Assembly: GCA_017616895.1 (NCBI GenBank) | Contig: JAFZXE010000019.1 | Location: forward strand, 62,001 to 126,000 | Length of the DNA stretch: 64,000 nucleotides | Source: Bacteroidales bacterium | Lineage (GTDB): Bacteria; Bacteroidota; Bacteroidia; Bacteroidales; P3 | Direction: 5' to 3' | Shown here: piece by piece, positions 49,006-57,983 of the stretch | Layout of the letters: every line of letters begins with the position of its first letter | Position numbering within the stretch: position 1 is the stretch's first letter | Position numbers and translations under genes: made by a program | Notes under the pieces: model-generated | Databases searched by the model: none | The model's input: the letters and a program-made list of their open reading frames with translations, nothing else | What the model was told of the DNA's origin: nothing

Positions 49006-49896
49006 ATGGCCTTCGCGAAATGGATATTGGCAGGACTCGGTTGGGCCGTCGGCGGTCCCATCGGCGGCATCATAGGATACTTCATCGGATATTCCATATC
49101 GTCGTCTTTCAAGAAAGATAAGGACACCCCCCGCATCGACACCTCCTACGACCAAACCTCCAACCGCACAAGCAATCATCGCGGTCCCTACCGCAACACC
49201 GGCACCTCGTCCGACATCCACGCCGCTCTCCTCGTCCTCATCGCAGCCGTCATGAAAGCCGACGGCAACGTGAAACGAAGCGAGCTCGACTATGTCAAAC
49301 GATTCCTTAGCAAGAACTACGACGGCGAGACCGCCAAAGGCATGCTGCTCATGCTGCGAGACATCGTCAAACGCAACATCCCCGTCCACGACGTATGCCA
49401 GCAGATAAAAGTCAACACCGACTACACCACCCGCTACCACATGGTCGATTTCCTGTGCGGCCTCGCTGGCGCCGACGGCGACTTCGACCACAAAGAGCAG
49501 CGTGTTATCCGCACCATCGTTGTAGGACTGGGCATCAACGCAGCCGACTTCGCCTCCATCTACGCCCGTCACTCCACAGCATCCTATTCTTCTCGTGGAA
49601 ACTATTCGGGCAGCTCATATTCTGGCGGCTCGTACTCGGGTTCCGAACAAAAACGCACTTCGGGTGGACGCCAGTCGAACACCTACACCGCCGATAACGA
49701 CCCATACAAGGTACTCGGCATCGACAGCAGCGCCACCGACGAAGAGGTGAAGAAAGCCTACCGCCGCCTCGCCATGAAATACCACCCCGACCGCGTCGAG
49801 ACCCTCTGCGAAGAAATAAAACGCAACGCCGAGGAACAGTTCAAGAAAATCAACGAAGCCTACGAAACCATCCGCCGAGCAAGAGGAATAAAGTAA
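49006..49896 (+). CDS. DjlA-like protein: membrane anchor, TerB domain, DnaJ domain
   Basis: The order in 296 residues is a glycine-rich membrane segment (MAFAKWILAGLGWAVGGPIG ...), a TerB helical domain from about residue 65 (ALLVLIAAVMKADGNVKRSE; LAGADGDFDHKEQRVIR), a Ser/Gly/Tyr-rich linker (SSYSGGSYSG), and a C-terminal J domain with YHPDR (PYKVLGIDSSATDEEVKKAY). This is the DjlA layout and would recruit DnaK to the membrane. Confidence 0.87.
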   Translation: MAFAKWILAGLGWAVGGPIGGIIGYFIGYSISSSFKKDKDTPRIDTSYDQTSNRTSNHRGPYRNTGTSSDIHAALLVLIAAVMKADGNVKRSELDYVKRFLSKNYDGETAKGMLLMLRDIVKRNIPVHDVCQQIKVNTDYTTRYHMVDFLCGLAGADGDFDHKEQRVIRTIVVGLGINAADFASIYARHSTASYSSRGNYSGSSYSGGSYSGSEQKRTSGGRQSNTYTADNDPYKVLGIDSSATDEEVKKAYRRLAMKYHPDRVETLCEEIKRNAEEQFKKINEAYETIRRARGIK

Positions 49897-49932
49897 CCAT
49901 ATACATAAGCCATATCACACCATACAACAAGC

Positions 49933-49963
49933 TTTGATTTTATCACATAATTTAGTACCTTTG
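49933..49963 (+). promoter_or_regulatory. Consensus promoter of the DUF748-ispD operon
   Basis: TTTG (49933-49936), 19 bases, TACCTTTG (49956-49963): a textbook match to the Bacteroidota consensus, 47 bases before the ATG at 50010. Confidence 0.8.
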
Positions 49964-50009
49964 CAAACCAATATAATCAAGAGTTCATTTTTACAATAAA
50001 CTAAATAAA

Positions 50010-52031
50010 ATGAAGAAACCGCTGAAAATAGTTTTGATAATCGTGGGTGTACTTGTGGGGCTGGTGCTGCTGGTGTCGGTGCTTGTCTCGCCTATCGCTA
50101 CGGCGTATGTGAATAATAACGGCGAAAAACTGGTGGGGCGCAAGCTGACGGTGGATCGCATCAGTGCGAACATACTGACCGGGCATGTAGCGATAAAAGG
50201 GCTGAAACTGTATGAAGACGATGCGACGACAGAGTTCGTGACCTTCGACCTGCTTGACGTGAAGGCGCGCCTGCTGAGGCTTCTGGTGCAGGACGTGTAT
50301 ATTTCGCACATAACGCTGGAGAATCCCAATGTAAGGTTGGTGCAGAACGGCAGCCGGTTCAACTTCCAGAGTCTGATTGACCATTTCAAGTCGGACGACG
50401 AGGATGATGACGACGACACGCCGTCGAAGTGGAAGCTGTATTTCTACAACATCAAGCTTTCGGAGGGTGCCGTGCAATACCGCGACGTGGTGCGAGGCAG
50501 CAACTGGCGGCTGAAGGGGTTGAACCTGGATGTGCCGGGATTCTGCATCGGAGTGGATCAGGCGACAGACGCTGGTCTTTCGGTGGAGCTCGCTGACGGC
50601 GGACGCGTACATGCCGACGCAAAATACAACATGGAAAGCAACGACTTCGAGGCGGTGCTGGACTTGGACGACGTGAACCTCGTGGTTGCGAAGCCATACA
50701 TCACGGAGGTGCTGAACGTGACGGGTATAAAGGGCAAGCTTGACGCACACCTGAAAGCCGAAGGCAACCTCGACCAAGCCACTGAGATGAACATACACGG
50801 ACGGGTGGATTTGGCTGGCTTGGACCTGCCGACCAAGGGTGGACACTCATTTGCCTCGTGCGGCCGCACGTTGGTGACCATAGACAGGATAAACATACAC
50901 GACAAGATATTCGCCATCGACAGCGTCTATATTTCGGGGCTCGCAGGTCGTTTCGACCGCTATACCGACGGAAACAACTACACAAGGCTATCTGTGAAGA
51001 AAGATAAGACAACAGACAGCGAGCAACCATCAGCAGAAAGCGAACAGCAGACGGCGGACAGCGTTCAGCAGCCAGAAGTAAAAAAGCCATTGAACGTGAC
51101 GGTGAAGCATATACGCGTGACCGACTCAAAGTTGACCTATACCGACCAAACGCTGGCCGATGTGTTTGAATTCCCAATGACGGCTATAAGCATCGAGACG
51201 GAGAACTTCTCGCTCATGGGCGACAACAACGCCGTTGTGAAAGCCTCGCTGCCCGGCGGCGGCACACTCAACATACGCTGGAACGGCAACATCATGGATT
51301 GGAAGAAACACCAGGACATAATGCTGCGCATCAAAGGTCTTGACCTCACACGCGTGAGCCCCTATTCGGTGGCCTATCTGGGCAGGCCGTTCACCGACGG
51401 CACGTTCTCGTTTGTGAGCCACAACACGGTGAACAACAGTGTGCTCAACGGCAAGAACCACATCGACATATACAAAGCCGAGGTGGGTAAGAAGCGCAAA
51501 GATGTGGATGCGCAGATGAAGATACCGTTCAAGACGGCTCTGTATATCCTTAAAGACAAGGACGACAAGATATTGCTGGACGTGCCAGTCAAAGGCAATG
51601 TCGATAGCCCTGAGTTCAGCTATATGAAACTGATATGGAAAACGCTGGGCAACCTATTCGTGAAGGTGGCCACTTCGCCCATCAGGGCAATAGGCGAAGC
51701 CATGGGTATAGGCGACTCGCCCGACTTCATAAAGATTGAGCCACAGCAGAGAGATTTCAATTCGGAGCAATACCACCAGTTCGGCGAGCTGGCCAAGATT
51801 GTGAAAGGCAACGAGAACATAAAGCTGGTGCTGGATCAGCAGGTGGATTCGACAAGCGACGCACAGATGCTTGAACGCTACGCACGGCGCAACGAGATAG
51901 TGCTTCAGTATATGACCGGACATGAGGGAGTGTCGCCCGAGCAGGTGAGCGTGACCACCACTATGACAGCAGGATTGAAACAGGCGGGTTATGCTGTTAT
52001 GTCCGAAACGATGGAGGAAATTTTCGAATGA
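50010..52031 (+). CDS. DUF748/AsmA-like envelope protein
   Basis: The 673-residue protein has an N-terminal membrane segment (IVLIIVGVLVGLVLLVSVLV) and a long periplasmic part. This part contains LTVDRISANILTGHVAIKGL, VYISHITLENPNVRLVQNGS and repeated beta strands, the DUF748 form of the AsmA-like group. These proteins are thought to bridge inner and outer membrane for lipid transport. A short Ser/Glu/Gln-rich insert (SEQQTADSVQQPEVKK) sits near residue 345. The stop overlaps the ispD start by four bases. Confidence 0.8.
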   Translation: MKKPLKIVLIIVGVLVGLVLLVSVLVSPIATAYVNNNGEKLVGRKLTVDRISANILTGHVAIKGLKLYEDDATTEFVTFDLLDVKARLLRLLVQDVYISHITLENPNVRLVQNGSRFNFQSLIDHFKSDDEDDDDDTPSKWKLYFYNIKLSEGAVQYRDVVRGSNWRLKGLNLDVPGFCIGVDQATDAGLSVELADGGRVHADAKYNMESNDFEAVLDLDDVNLVVAKPYITEVLNVTGIKGKLDAHLKAEGNLDQATEMNIHGRVDLAGLDLPTKGGHSFASCGRTLVTIDRINIHDKIFAIDSVYISGLAGRFDRYTDGNNYTRLSVKKDKTTDSEQPSAESEQQTADSVQQPEVKKPLNVTVKHIRVTDSKLTYTDQTLADVFEFPMTAISIETENFSLMGDNNAVVKASLPGGGTLNIRWNGNIMDWKKHQDIMLRIKGLDLTRVSPYSVAYLGRPFTDGTFSFVSHNTVNNSVLNGKNHIDIYKAEVGKKRKDVDAQMKIPFKTALYILKDKDDKILLDVPVKGNVDSPEFSYMKLIWKTLGNLFVKVATSPIRAIGEAMGIGDSPDFIKIEPQQRDFNSEQYHQFGELAKIVKGNENIKLVLDQQVDSTSDAQMLERYARRNEIVLQYMTGHEGVSPEQVSVTTTMTAGLKQAGYAVMSETMEEIFE

Positions 52032-52735
52032 ACGTAACCATTATACTCGCCGCTGGCAGCGGAAGCAGATTCGGAGGCGACGAACCCAAGCAGTTCGCAA
52101 AAATCGGTGACCGCACGGTATTGGAACACTCGGTTGCAGCATTTGCCGCGGTCGATGGCATAGACGAGATATGCGTGGTGACACAGCCGGAATGGATTGA
52201 TAGGGTTTCAAAATTCAAAGTTCAAGGTTCAAGGTTCAAGGTTATTGCTGGCGGCAGTGAGCGGTATATGTCGAGCCTCAATGCGATTATGGCTTATATC
52301 GACTATCCCGACGACACGAACCTGCTTTTCCACGATGCAGCAAGGCCCAACGTGTCAAAAGAGGTGATTGAGTCGGTGCTGCACTCGCTTGGGCAGTACG
52401 AAGCCGTGGGAGTGGGCGTGCCTGCCACAGACACACTTTGGGAGGTGGCGGTGACCAACGAGGCGATGGAAAAGACACCTGAGCAACCTTGGTGCCTGCT
52501 CAGGGTGCCTGAACGCAAACGTTATTGGATGGCGCAGACACCACAGGCGTTTCGGTTGCCTGTAATCAGAGATGCCTACCAGCGAGCTTTGCAAGACCCG
52601 ATGTTTGCGGCCACCGACGACTGCGGTGTGGTTAGCCGCTATATGCCTGAAGTGAAGATACACCTTGTTAAAGGGTCGGCAGACAACATAAAAGTCACCT
52701 TTCCACACGATTTACAAAACGTCAAAACAATATGA
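52028..52735 (+). CDS. ispD: 2-C-methyl-D-erythritol 4-phosphate cytidylyltransferase with in-frame repeat insertion
   Basis: The N-terminal ILAAGSGSRFGGDEPKQF is the CTP-binding loop, and HDAARPNVSKEV and ATDDCGVVSRYM are further family motifs. The enzyme makes CDP-methylerythritol in the MEP isoprenoid pathway. Between RVSK and VIAGGSERY the protein has FKVQGSRFKV, encoded by a run of TTCAAGG units (52208-52243), where the family normally has a short non-repetitive helix end. This parallels the insertion in aroC. It overlaps both neighbours by four bases (ATGA). Confidence 0.9.
   Translation: MNVTIILAAGSGSRFGGDEPKQFAKIGDRTVLEHSVAAFAAVDGIDEICVVTQPEWIDRVSKFKVQGSRFKVIAGGSERYMSSLNAIMAYIDYPDDTNLLFHDAARPNVSKEVIESVLHSLGQYEAVGVGVPATDTLWEVAVTNEAMEKTPEQPWCLLRVPERKRYWMAQTPQAFRLPVIRDAYQRALQDPMFAATDDCGVVSRYMPEVKIHLVKGSADNIKVTFPHDLQNVKTI
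52208..52243 (+). repeat. Low-complexity intergenic-type repeat inside ispD
   Basis: TCAAAATTCAAAGTTCAAGG continues as GTTCAAGG copies and is read in frame as SKFKVQGSRFKV. Confidence 0.75.
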
Positions 52736-53238
52736 TATCAGAAAATATCAAACAACGAAGCCTTCTCCGTACAGGGTTGATAGATGCGGCACTGCTTACT
52801 TTGGCGTGCATGATACCTGCGATGTCGCACTTGCTCGCGCTGCCGATATACATGCTCAACCCGATGCTTATGGTTGTTGTGGCCGGCATGCTGCTGGTCA
52901 ACAGCAAATGGAACGCCTATATACTCGCACTTGTCGTGCCGTTCTTCACCTGTCTGGTGGCTGGTATGCCGACACCGCTCAGCGCTCTCTGCATGGTGTG
53001 TGAATATGCGACGGTTGCGACGGTGTTCTACCTTGTAGGTGGCCGCAGAAGCGGTTTTCGATGGGCATTCGGTTCCATCCTTGCCGCTATCGTTGCCGGC
53101 AAGGCGGTTTATTATTTTGCCAAATGGATACTTGTCCGTCCCGAACAACTTGTCAGGACGTCGATTGTTTGGCAAATGGTCAGTGTGTTGGCCATATCGG
53201 TCGTATTTGCCCTGTTGTGGTATAAAAAAAACAGATAA
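52732..53238 (+). CDS. Small polytopic membrane protein, ECF-substrate-component-like
   Basis: A 168-residue protein with five to six hydrophobic segments (LIDAALLTLACMIPAMSHLL, PMLMVVVAGMLLVNS, AYILALVVPFFTCLVAGMPT). The AxLAxxxMxxP/GMPTP pattern and size recall S components of ECF transporters or DUF6580-like proteins. It overlaps ispD by four bases and precedes the iron-sulfur protein by 3 bases. It may therefore serve that redox operon, for example in uptake of a precursor, but this is a guess. Confidence 0.6.
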   Translation: MISENIKQRSLLRTGLIDAALLTLACMIPAMSHLLALPIYMLNPMLMVVVAGMLLVNSKWNAYILALVVPFFTCLVAGMPTPLSALCMVCEYATVATVFYLVGGRRSGFRWAFGSILAAIVAGKAVYYFAKWILVRPEQLVRTSIVWQMVSVLAISVVFALLWYKKNR

Positions 53239-53241
53239 ACG

Positions 53242-54705
53242 ATGTTACGAAAACTACGAATAATACTCGCTTTGTTGTTCTTTGTCGGAACGACGTTGCT
53301 TTTCCTTGATTTCACAGGCGCAATAGGTCTGTATCTTGGCTGGATGGCGAAGGTGCAGCTGCTGCCGGCGGTGTTGGCGTTGAATATTGGAGTGATAGTA
53401 GGGTTGCTGGTGCTGACGCTGCTGCTGGGGAGAGTGTATTGCTCGGTGATATGTCCGTTGGGCATCACACAGGATTTCTTTGCCTGGATTGGCAGCCGAT
53501 TCAAAAAGAACCGTTATCACTACCACAAGCCAATCACATGGCTGAGGTGGACGGTTCTCGGGGTGTTTGTGGTGCTGATGGTTGCGGGATTGAACGCGTT
53601 GGCCGCCATAATAGCTCCATACAGCGCATACGGACGCATAGCATCGAACATACTCCAACCGATATATATATGGTTTAACAACATTTTTGCCGATATAGCT
53701 GAAAGGCACAACAGTTATGCCTTCTACAGCGTAGAGGTGAGGACAACGGCTTGGGCGACGCTGACAACTGCGGCTGTCATGCTGGCTTTAGTCGCAGGGT
53801 TGTCACTATGGAGAGGCCGCCTGTGGTGCAACACCATCTGCCCTATAGGAACCGTGTTGGGATTTGTGTCGCGGTGGTCGCTGATGAAACCTGTGATCGA
53901 CCACAGCAAATGCACGGGATGTCACCGCTGTGAGCATAACTGCAAGGCCGAATGTATCAACTCGGAGAACCGCATCATCGACTATTCGCGCTGTGTCGGT
54001 TGCATGGATTGCATAGGTAAATGCAAGGGAGGTGCGATAAAGTATAGGTTCTGTGGGTTGAAGAAGAAAGAAGAAAGCCCGGAGGTTGACACCTCTCGCC
54101 GCAAGTTCCTCATAGCCACCGCAGCTGTCGGTGCCGGAATGGCGGTGAAAGCACAGGAAGAGAACATCGACGGCGGATTGGCGGTGATAGAGAACAAGGT
54201 GATACCCACTCGAAACACCCCGCTGAAGCCTGCTGGGTCGGGAGGCCTTAATCGTTTTTCGAAACATTGCACTTCATGCCAACTATGCGTGACTGAATGT
54301 CCAAACCATGTGTTGAGTCCATCAAAAGAGCTGAAGACATTCATGCAGCCGGAGATGAGTTTTCACGATGGTTACTGTCGTCTGGGATGTGTGAAATGTT
54401 CACAGGTGTGTCCGACGGGTGCGATAAAGAAGATTACCGCTGCCGACAAAACAGCGATAAGCATCGGTCACGCCGTCATAATTGAGCAGAACTGCCTGGC
54501 GGCACAAGGTTCGAACTGCGGACACTGTTCCGAAGTGTGTCCTGCCAACGCTATCAAGATGGTGGCAAATCCATCTACGGGATACCTTGTTCCGACCGTT
54601 GACGAGAACCGATGCCTGGGATGCGGCAAATGTGAATACCTCTGCCCCGTGCGTCCGCTCTCGGCGATTTATGTCGAAGGCCGTGAACAACACACCACAA
54701 TCTAA
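53242..54705 (+). CDS. NapH/NapG-like membrane iron-sulfur protein with multiple 4Fe-4S motifs
   Basis: In 487 residues an N-terminal membrane part with two CxxxCP motifs (YCSVICPLG and WCNTICPIG, as in NapH) is followed by 4Fe-4S clusters CTGCHRCEHNC and CVGCMDCIGKC. A second anchor-like twin-arginine-looking segment (SRRKFLIATAAVGAGMAVKA) comes next, then CTSCQLCVTECP, CVKCSQVCP, CGHCSEVCP and CLGCGKCEYLCP. The layout is a NapH and a NapG joined in one chain, carrying electrons from the quinone pool across the membrane. Partners are probably the Tat-exported reductase downstream. Confidence 0.85.
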   Translation: MLRKLRIILALLFFVGTTLLFLDFTGAIGLYLGWMAKVQLLPAVLALNIGVIVGLLVLTLLLGRVYCSVICPLGITQDFFAWIGSRFKKNRYHYHKPITWLRWTVLGVFVVLMVAGLNALAAIIAPYSAYGRIASNILQPIYIWFNNIFADIAERHNSYAFYSVEVRTTAWATLTTAAVMLALVAGLSLWRGRLWCNTICPIGTVLGFVSRWSLMKPVIDHSKCTGCHRCEHNCKAECINSENRIIDYSRCVGCMDCIGKCKGGAIKYRFCGLKKKEESPEVDTSRRKFLIATAAVGAGMAVKAQEENIDGGLAVIENKVIPTRNTPLKPAGSGGLNRFSKHCTSCQLCVTECPNHVLSPSKELKTFMQPEMSFHDGYCRLGCVKCSQVCPTGAIKKITAADKTAISIGHAVIIEQNCLAAQGSNCGHCSEVCPANAIKMVANPSTGYLVPTVDENRCLGCGKCEYLCPVRPLSAIYVEGREQHTTI

Positions 54706-54752
54706 AAAAACTTGAACCCTTAAAACCTTTGAACCTTTTTAACCCCTTATAA

Positions 54753-56162
54753 ATGGATAGAAGAGAGTTTTTGAAAGTGATGGGAGGCGGCACCGTAGCC
54801 ACCGCTGCCGTGCTTACCGGTTGCAAACAGGCCCCGACTGCCACAGCGGAGGGATTTGCGCAGGGCGAAGTGCCTACCGACAAGATGACCTACCGCACAG
54901 GCAAACACGGCGAGAAGATATCGCTGCTGGGATATGGATGCATGAGGATGCCGACCATCGAAGGCAACAGCGGCAGAGAGAATAACTTTGAACTCGACCA
55001 GGAACAGATAAACCGACTCACCGACTATGCCATCGAGCACGGCGTAACCCTTTTCGACACTGCACCGCCCTACTGCAAGGGCCGTTCGGAACATGCTATG
55101 GGCATCGCACTCAGCCGTCATCCGAGAGACAAATACTACCTGAGCAGCAAGATGTCGAACTTCCCGCCTAACACGTGGAGTCGTGAAGAGTCGATAAAGA
55201 TATACCACAACACGCTGAAAGAGCTGCAGATTGACTATATCGACTTCATGATGCTCCACGCCATCGGCGGCACGAGCAAAGACCTTAGCGGACGAGAGCT
55301 GAGCCCGATGGAGGTGTTCGAAGCGCGGTTTATAAACAACGGCATCCTCGACTTCCTGATGGAAGAACGCGAGAAAGGCCGCATACGCAACCTGGGATTC
55401 TCCTATCATGGCGACGTGAAGGTGTTTGACCGTGCGTTGGATATGGACGACACCGTGCATTGGGACCATGTGCTCATACAGCACAACTATGTCGATTGGC
55501 ACCACGAAGCCGTAGAGCAGGGAGGCGACGCCGACTCGGAGTATATGTACAACCGACTGGCCGAGAAAGATATCCCGATTTTCGTGATGGAGCCGCTATT
55601 GGGTGGCACGCTGGCGACACTCAACGACGCAGCAACCAAACAGCTCAAGCAGAAAGACCCGCAGGCAAGCATTGCCTCATGGGCGTTCCGCTTCGCCGGC
55701 TCCCAACCGAGAATTCTCACCGTGCTCAGCGGAATGACCTATATGGAGCATCTGCAGGACAACATACGCACCTATTCGCCGCTGAAACCGCTGAACGACG
55801 ACGAATACGCCATGCTCGAAAGCATCGCCCACCAGCTGTCCAACTTCCCGACGGTACCCTGCACGGGATGCCAGTACTGCATGCCCTGCCCTTACGGGAT
55901 TGACATCCCAGGTATCTTCTCGCACTACAACAAGTGTGTCAACGAAGGCAATGTGGCGCTTGCCGACGATGCCGACGCCGACAAGAAGGCCTACCGCAAA
56001 GCCCGTCGCGCATTCTTGGTGGGATACGACCACAAGGTGCCGCGCCTGCGTCAAGCCGACCACTGTATAAGCTGCGGCGCCTGTGTACACAAATGTCCAC
56101 AGAAGATAGACATCCCCGCCCAGATGAAACGAATAAACGGATATGTGGAGGAGCTGAGTTAG
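54753..56162 (+). CDS. Tat-exported aldo/keto reductase with 4Fe-4S domain
   Basis: The N-terminus MDRREFLKVMGGGTVATAAV is a twin-arginine signal (RREFLK) ending in LTGC, a lipobox. An aldo/keto reductase barrel follows (LLGYGCMRMPTIEG; FDTAPPYCKGRSEHAMGIAL; MMLHAIGG). A C-terminal region has CTGCQYCMPCPYG and CISCGACVHKCPQ clusters. Length 469 fits the iron-sulfur aldo/keto reductase group. It probably receives electrons from the NapH/G-like protein at the outer face of the membrane. The tatA and tatC genes directly downstream fit its export. Confidence 0.87.
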   Translation: MDRREFLKVMGGGTVATAAVLTGCKQAPTATAEGFAQGEVPTDKMTYRTGKHGEKISLLGYGCMRMPTIEGNSGRENNFELDQEQINRLTDYAIEHGVTLFDTAPPYCKGRSEHAMGIALSRHPRDKYYLSSKMSNFPPNTWSREESIKIYHNTLKELQIDYIDFMMLHAIGGTSKDLSGRELSPMEVFEARFINNGILDFLMEEREKGRIRNLGFSYHGDVKVFDRALDMDDTVHWDHVLIQHNYVDWHHEAVEQGGDADSEYMYNRLAEKDIPIFVMEPLLGGTLATLNDAATKQLKQKDPQASIASWAFRFAGSQPRILTVLSGMTYMEHLQDNIRTYSPLKPLNDDEYAMLESIAHQLSNFPTVPCTGCQYCMPCPYGIDIPGIFSHYNKCVNEGNVALADDADADKKAYRKARRAFLVGYDHKVPRLRQADHCISCGACVHKCPQKIDIPAQMKRINGYVEELS

Positions 56163-56238
56163 GTTTGAAAGGTTGACATGTGGATATGTGGATATGTTGA
56201 TATGTTTACTTAAAACTTAATTACTAAAAATATAAATC

Positions 56239-56442
56239 ATGAAACTGTTGCTTTTTGGAAACATCGGATTTTGGGAGATTCTCATCATCGTGCTAATAGT
56301 ACTCCTGCTCTTTGGTGCCAAACGCATTCCTGAACTCATGCGTAGCATGGGCAAAGGTGTGAAAAGCTTCAAGGACGGCATCAACGGAAAGGATGAAGGC
56401 ACTCCCGACAAACCGACCGAAGCCGAGAAGAAGGAGGAATAA
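56239..56442 (+). CDS. tatA: Sec-independent translocase TatA/E
   Basis: A 67-residue protein with one membrane segment (GFWEILIIVLIVLLLFGAKR), the conserved FGAKRIPELMRSMGKGVKSF amphipathic helix and a charged tail. It forms the pore-lining component of the Tat system. It sits 76 bases after its likely cargo gene and 41 bases before tatC. Confidence 0.92.
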   Translation: MKLLLFGNIGFWEILIIVLIVLLLFGAKRIPELMRSMGKGVKSFKDGINGKDEGTPDKPTEAEKKEE

Positions 56443-56483
56443 TCGCCACTCCCACTATCGCGTCTTGATTTAACACATCACCA

Positions 56484-57266
56484 TTGACTTTCTGGGAGCA
56501 TCTCGACGAGTTGCGCGGATGCCTGATCCGCATCGTCATCGCGGCACTTGTGGCGGCGGTGGTGGCTTTCTGTTTTAAGGACCTACTGTTTTCAATCGTT
56601 CTCGCACCCAAAGAGAGCGACTTCGTCACCTACCGTCTATTCGAGAAAATCGTCGGACACATCGACGACTTTCATGTTGGGCTTATCAATGTGGATATCG
56701 CCCAGCAGTTCCTGACGCACATGAAAGTGGCATTCTATATGGGATTGCTCGTCGTGTCGCCCTACGTCATTTATGTTATGTTCGGATTCATCTCGCCTGC
56801 ACTATACAAGAGCGAACGCCGTTTCGCTGTGCGAGCTGTGGGCGGAGGCTACCTGATGTTCCTTGCCGGAGTTGCGCTCAACTACTTCATCATCTTTCCC
56901 CTCACGTTCAGATTCCTCGGCACTTACCAAGTAAGCAACGACGTGGTGAACATGATTTCTCTGACATCATATATCGGTATGCTGCTTACCATGTCGCTCA
57001 TCATGGGTGCCATATTCGAACTGCCCATCCTCAGCTGGCTGTTAGCCACAATGGGCATACTGACAGCCACACCGATGAAAAAATACCGCCGACACGCCAT
57101 TGTCGCAATACTGATACTGGCGGCTATCATAACCCCCACCGGCGATGCCTTCACGTTAACGATAGTGTCGCTGCCAATATACCTGCTCTACGAATTGAGT
57201 GTCCTCGTAGTGAGCCACACCTGTTCCCGAAAAGACGTTAACTCAAACAAACCGAATCTTACATGA
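56484..57266 (+). CDS. tatC: Sec-independent translocase TatC, TTG start
   Basis: The 260-residue protein opens with the conserved TFWEHLDELRGCLIR motif that binds the twin-arginine signal and has six membrane segments (for example VAFYMGLLVVSPYVIYVMFG). An in-frame TGA at 56466 and the absence of ATG before FWEHLDE force a TTG start at 56484. It overlaps mntP by four bases. Together with TatA it can export the twin-arginine reductase upstream. No TatB is seen, as usual in this phylum. Confidence 0.92.
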   Translation: MTFWEHLDELRGCLIRIVIAALVAAVVAFCFKDLLFSIVLAPKESDFVTYRLFEKIVGHIDDFHVGLINVDIAQQFLTHMKVAFYMGLLVVSPYVIYVMFGFISPALYKSERRFAVRAVGGGYLMFLAGVALNYFIIFPLTFRFLGTYQVSNDVVNMISLTSYIGMLLTMSLIMGAIFELPILSWLLATMGILTATPMKKYRRHAIVAILILAAIITPTGDAFTLTIVSLPIYLLYELSVLVVSHTCSRKDVNSNKPNLT

Positions 57267-57832
57267 CCATACTCGAATCGTTTTTATTGGCTTTGGCGCT
57301 TTGTGTCGATACTTTGGCGGTTTCTACCGCTTGTGGATTGAAGTACAAGCTTTCGCGGTGGCGCTGGGTGCTGCTTTCTTTGACGCTGGCGGTTGCACAG
57401 GGGTTGTTTCCGCTGAGCGGCGCCCTCATCGGGTCGGTATGCGAGCAGTTTATCCGCGCCATCGACCACTGGGTTGCGTTCGCACTTCTGCTTGCCATCG
57501 GGGTGAAGATGATTGCCGACGCCTTCCGCAAGAAAGACGACTCCGACCTTAAGGCCAACACGCTCAACTTCGGTGCGATGTGTCTGCTGGGCGTTGCCAC
57601 CAGCATCGACGCTTTCGCCGTCGGCATCGGATTCGGCCTCAACTGCACCATACTCCAAAGCGTCGTAACCTGCGGCATAATAACCCTTGTGACCTTTATC
57701 GTGTCGGTTGTCGGCACCACGTTAGGACGAGCGGGCAGACAGATACCCGAACGCTGGGCGTCGGTCATCGCGGGATTGGTGCTTATCGGCATCGGAGTGA
57801 AGATACTGGTGGAACACCTTTGTAAATTGTGA
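57263..57832 (+). CDS. mntP: Manganese efflux pump MntP
   Basis: The 189-residue protein has six membrane segments in two repeats, each with the DxxA motif of the family (LCVDTLAVSTACGLKY and TSIDAFAVGIGFGLNC). It exports Mn2+. The start overlaps the tatC stop (ATGA). It is followed by a bidirectional terminator shared with the ribosomal genes on the other strand. No manganese riboswitch is evident, since there is no leader. Confidence 0.9.
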   Translation: MTILESFLLALALCVDTLAVSTACGLKYKLSRWRWVLLSLTLAVAQGLFPLSGALIGSVCEQFIRAIDHWVAFALLLAIGVKMIADAFRKKDDSDLKANTLNFGAMCLLGVATSIDAFAVGIGFGLNCTILQSVVTCGIITLVTFIVSVVGTTLGRAGRQIPERWASVIAGLVLIGIGVKILVEHLCKL

Positions 57833-57926
57833 ATTGTGAATAGTGAATAGTGAATTGACAATAGTAACCTGTGACCAGAAAATTGAACCCTTGAACCTAT
57901 AACCTATCACCATTAAACAAAACAAA

Positions 57927-57956
57927 TAGGGGATGCGGCTTTCGCTGCATCCCCTA
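57927..57956. terminator. Bidirectional terminator between mntP and rplI
   Basis: TAGGGGATGC (57927-57936) and GCATCCCCTA (57947-57956) form a 10-bp stem, extended by GGC/GCT-type pairing around TTTC. It is placed between two convergent operons. Confidence 0.75.
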
Positions 57957-57983
57957 CCCTATTTCAAAACCTTTGGGTCGTGC

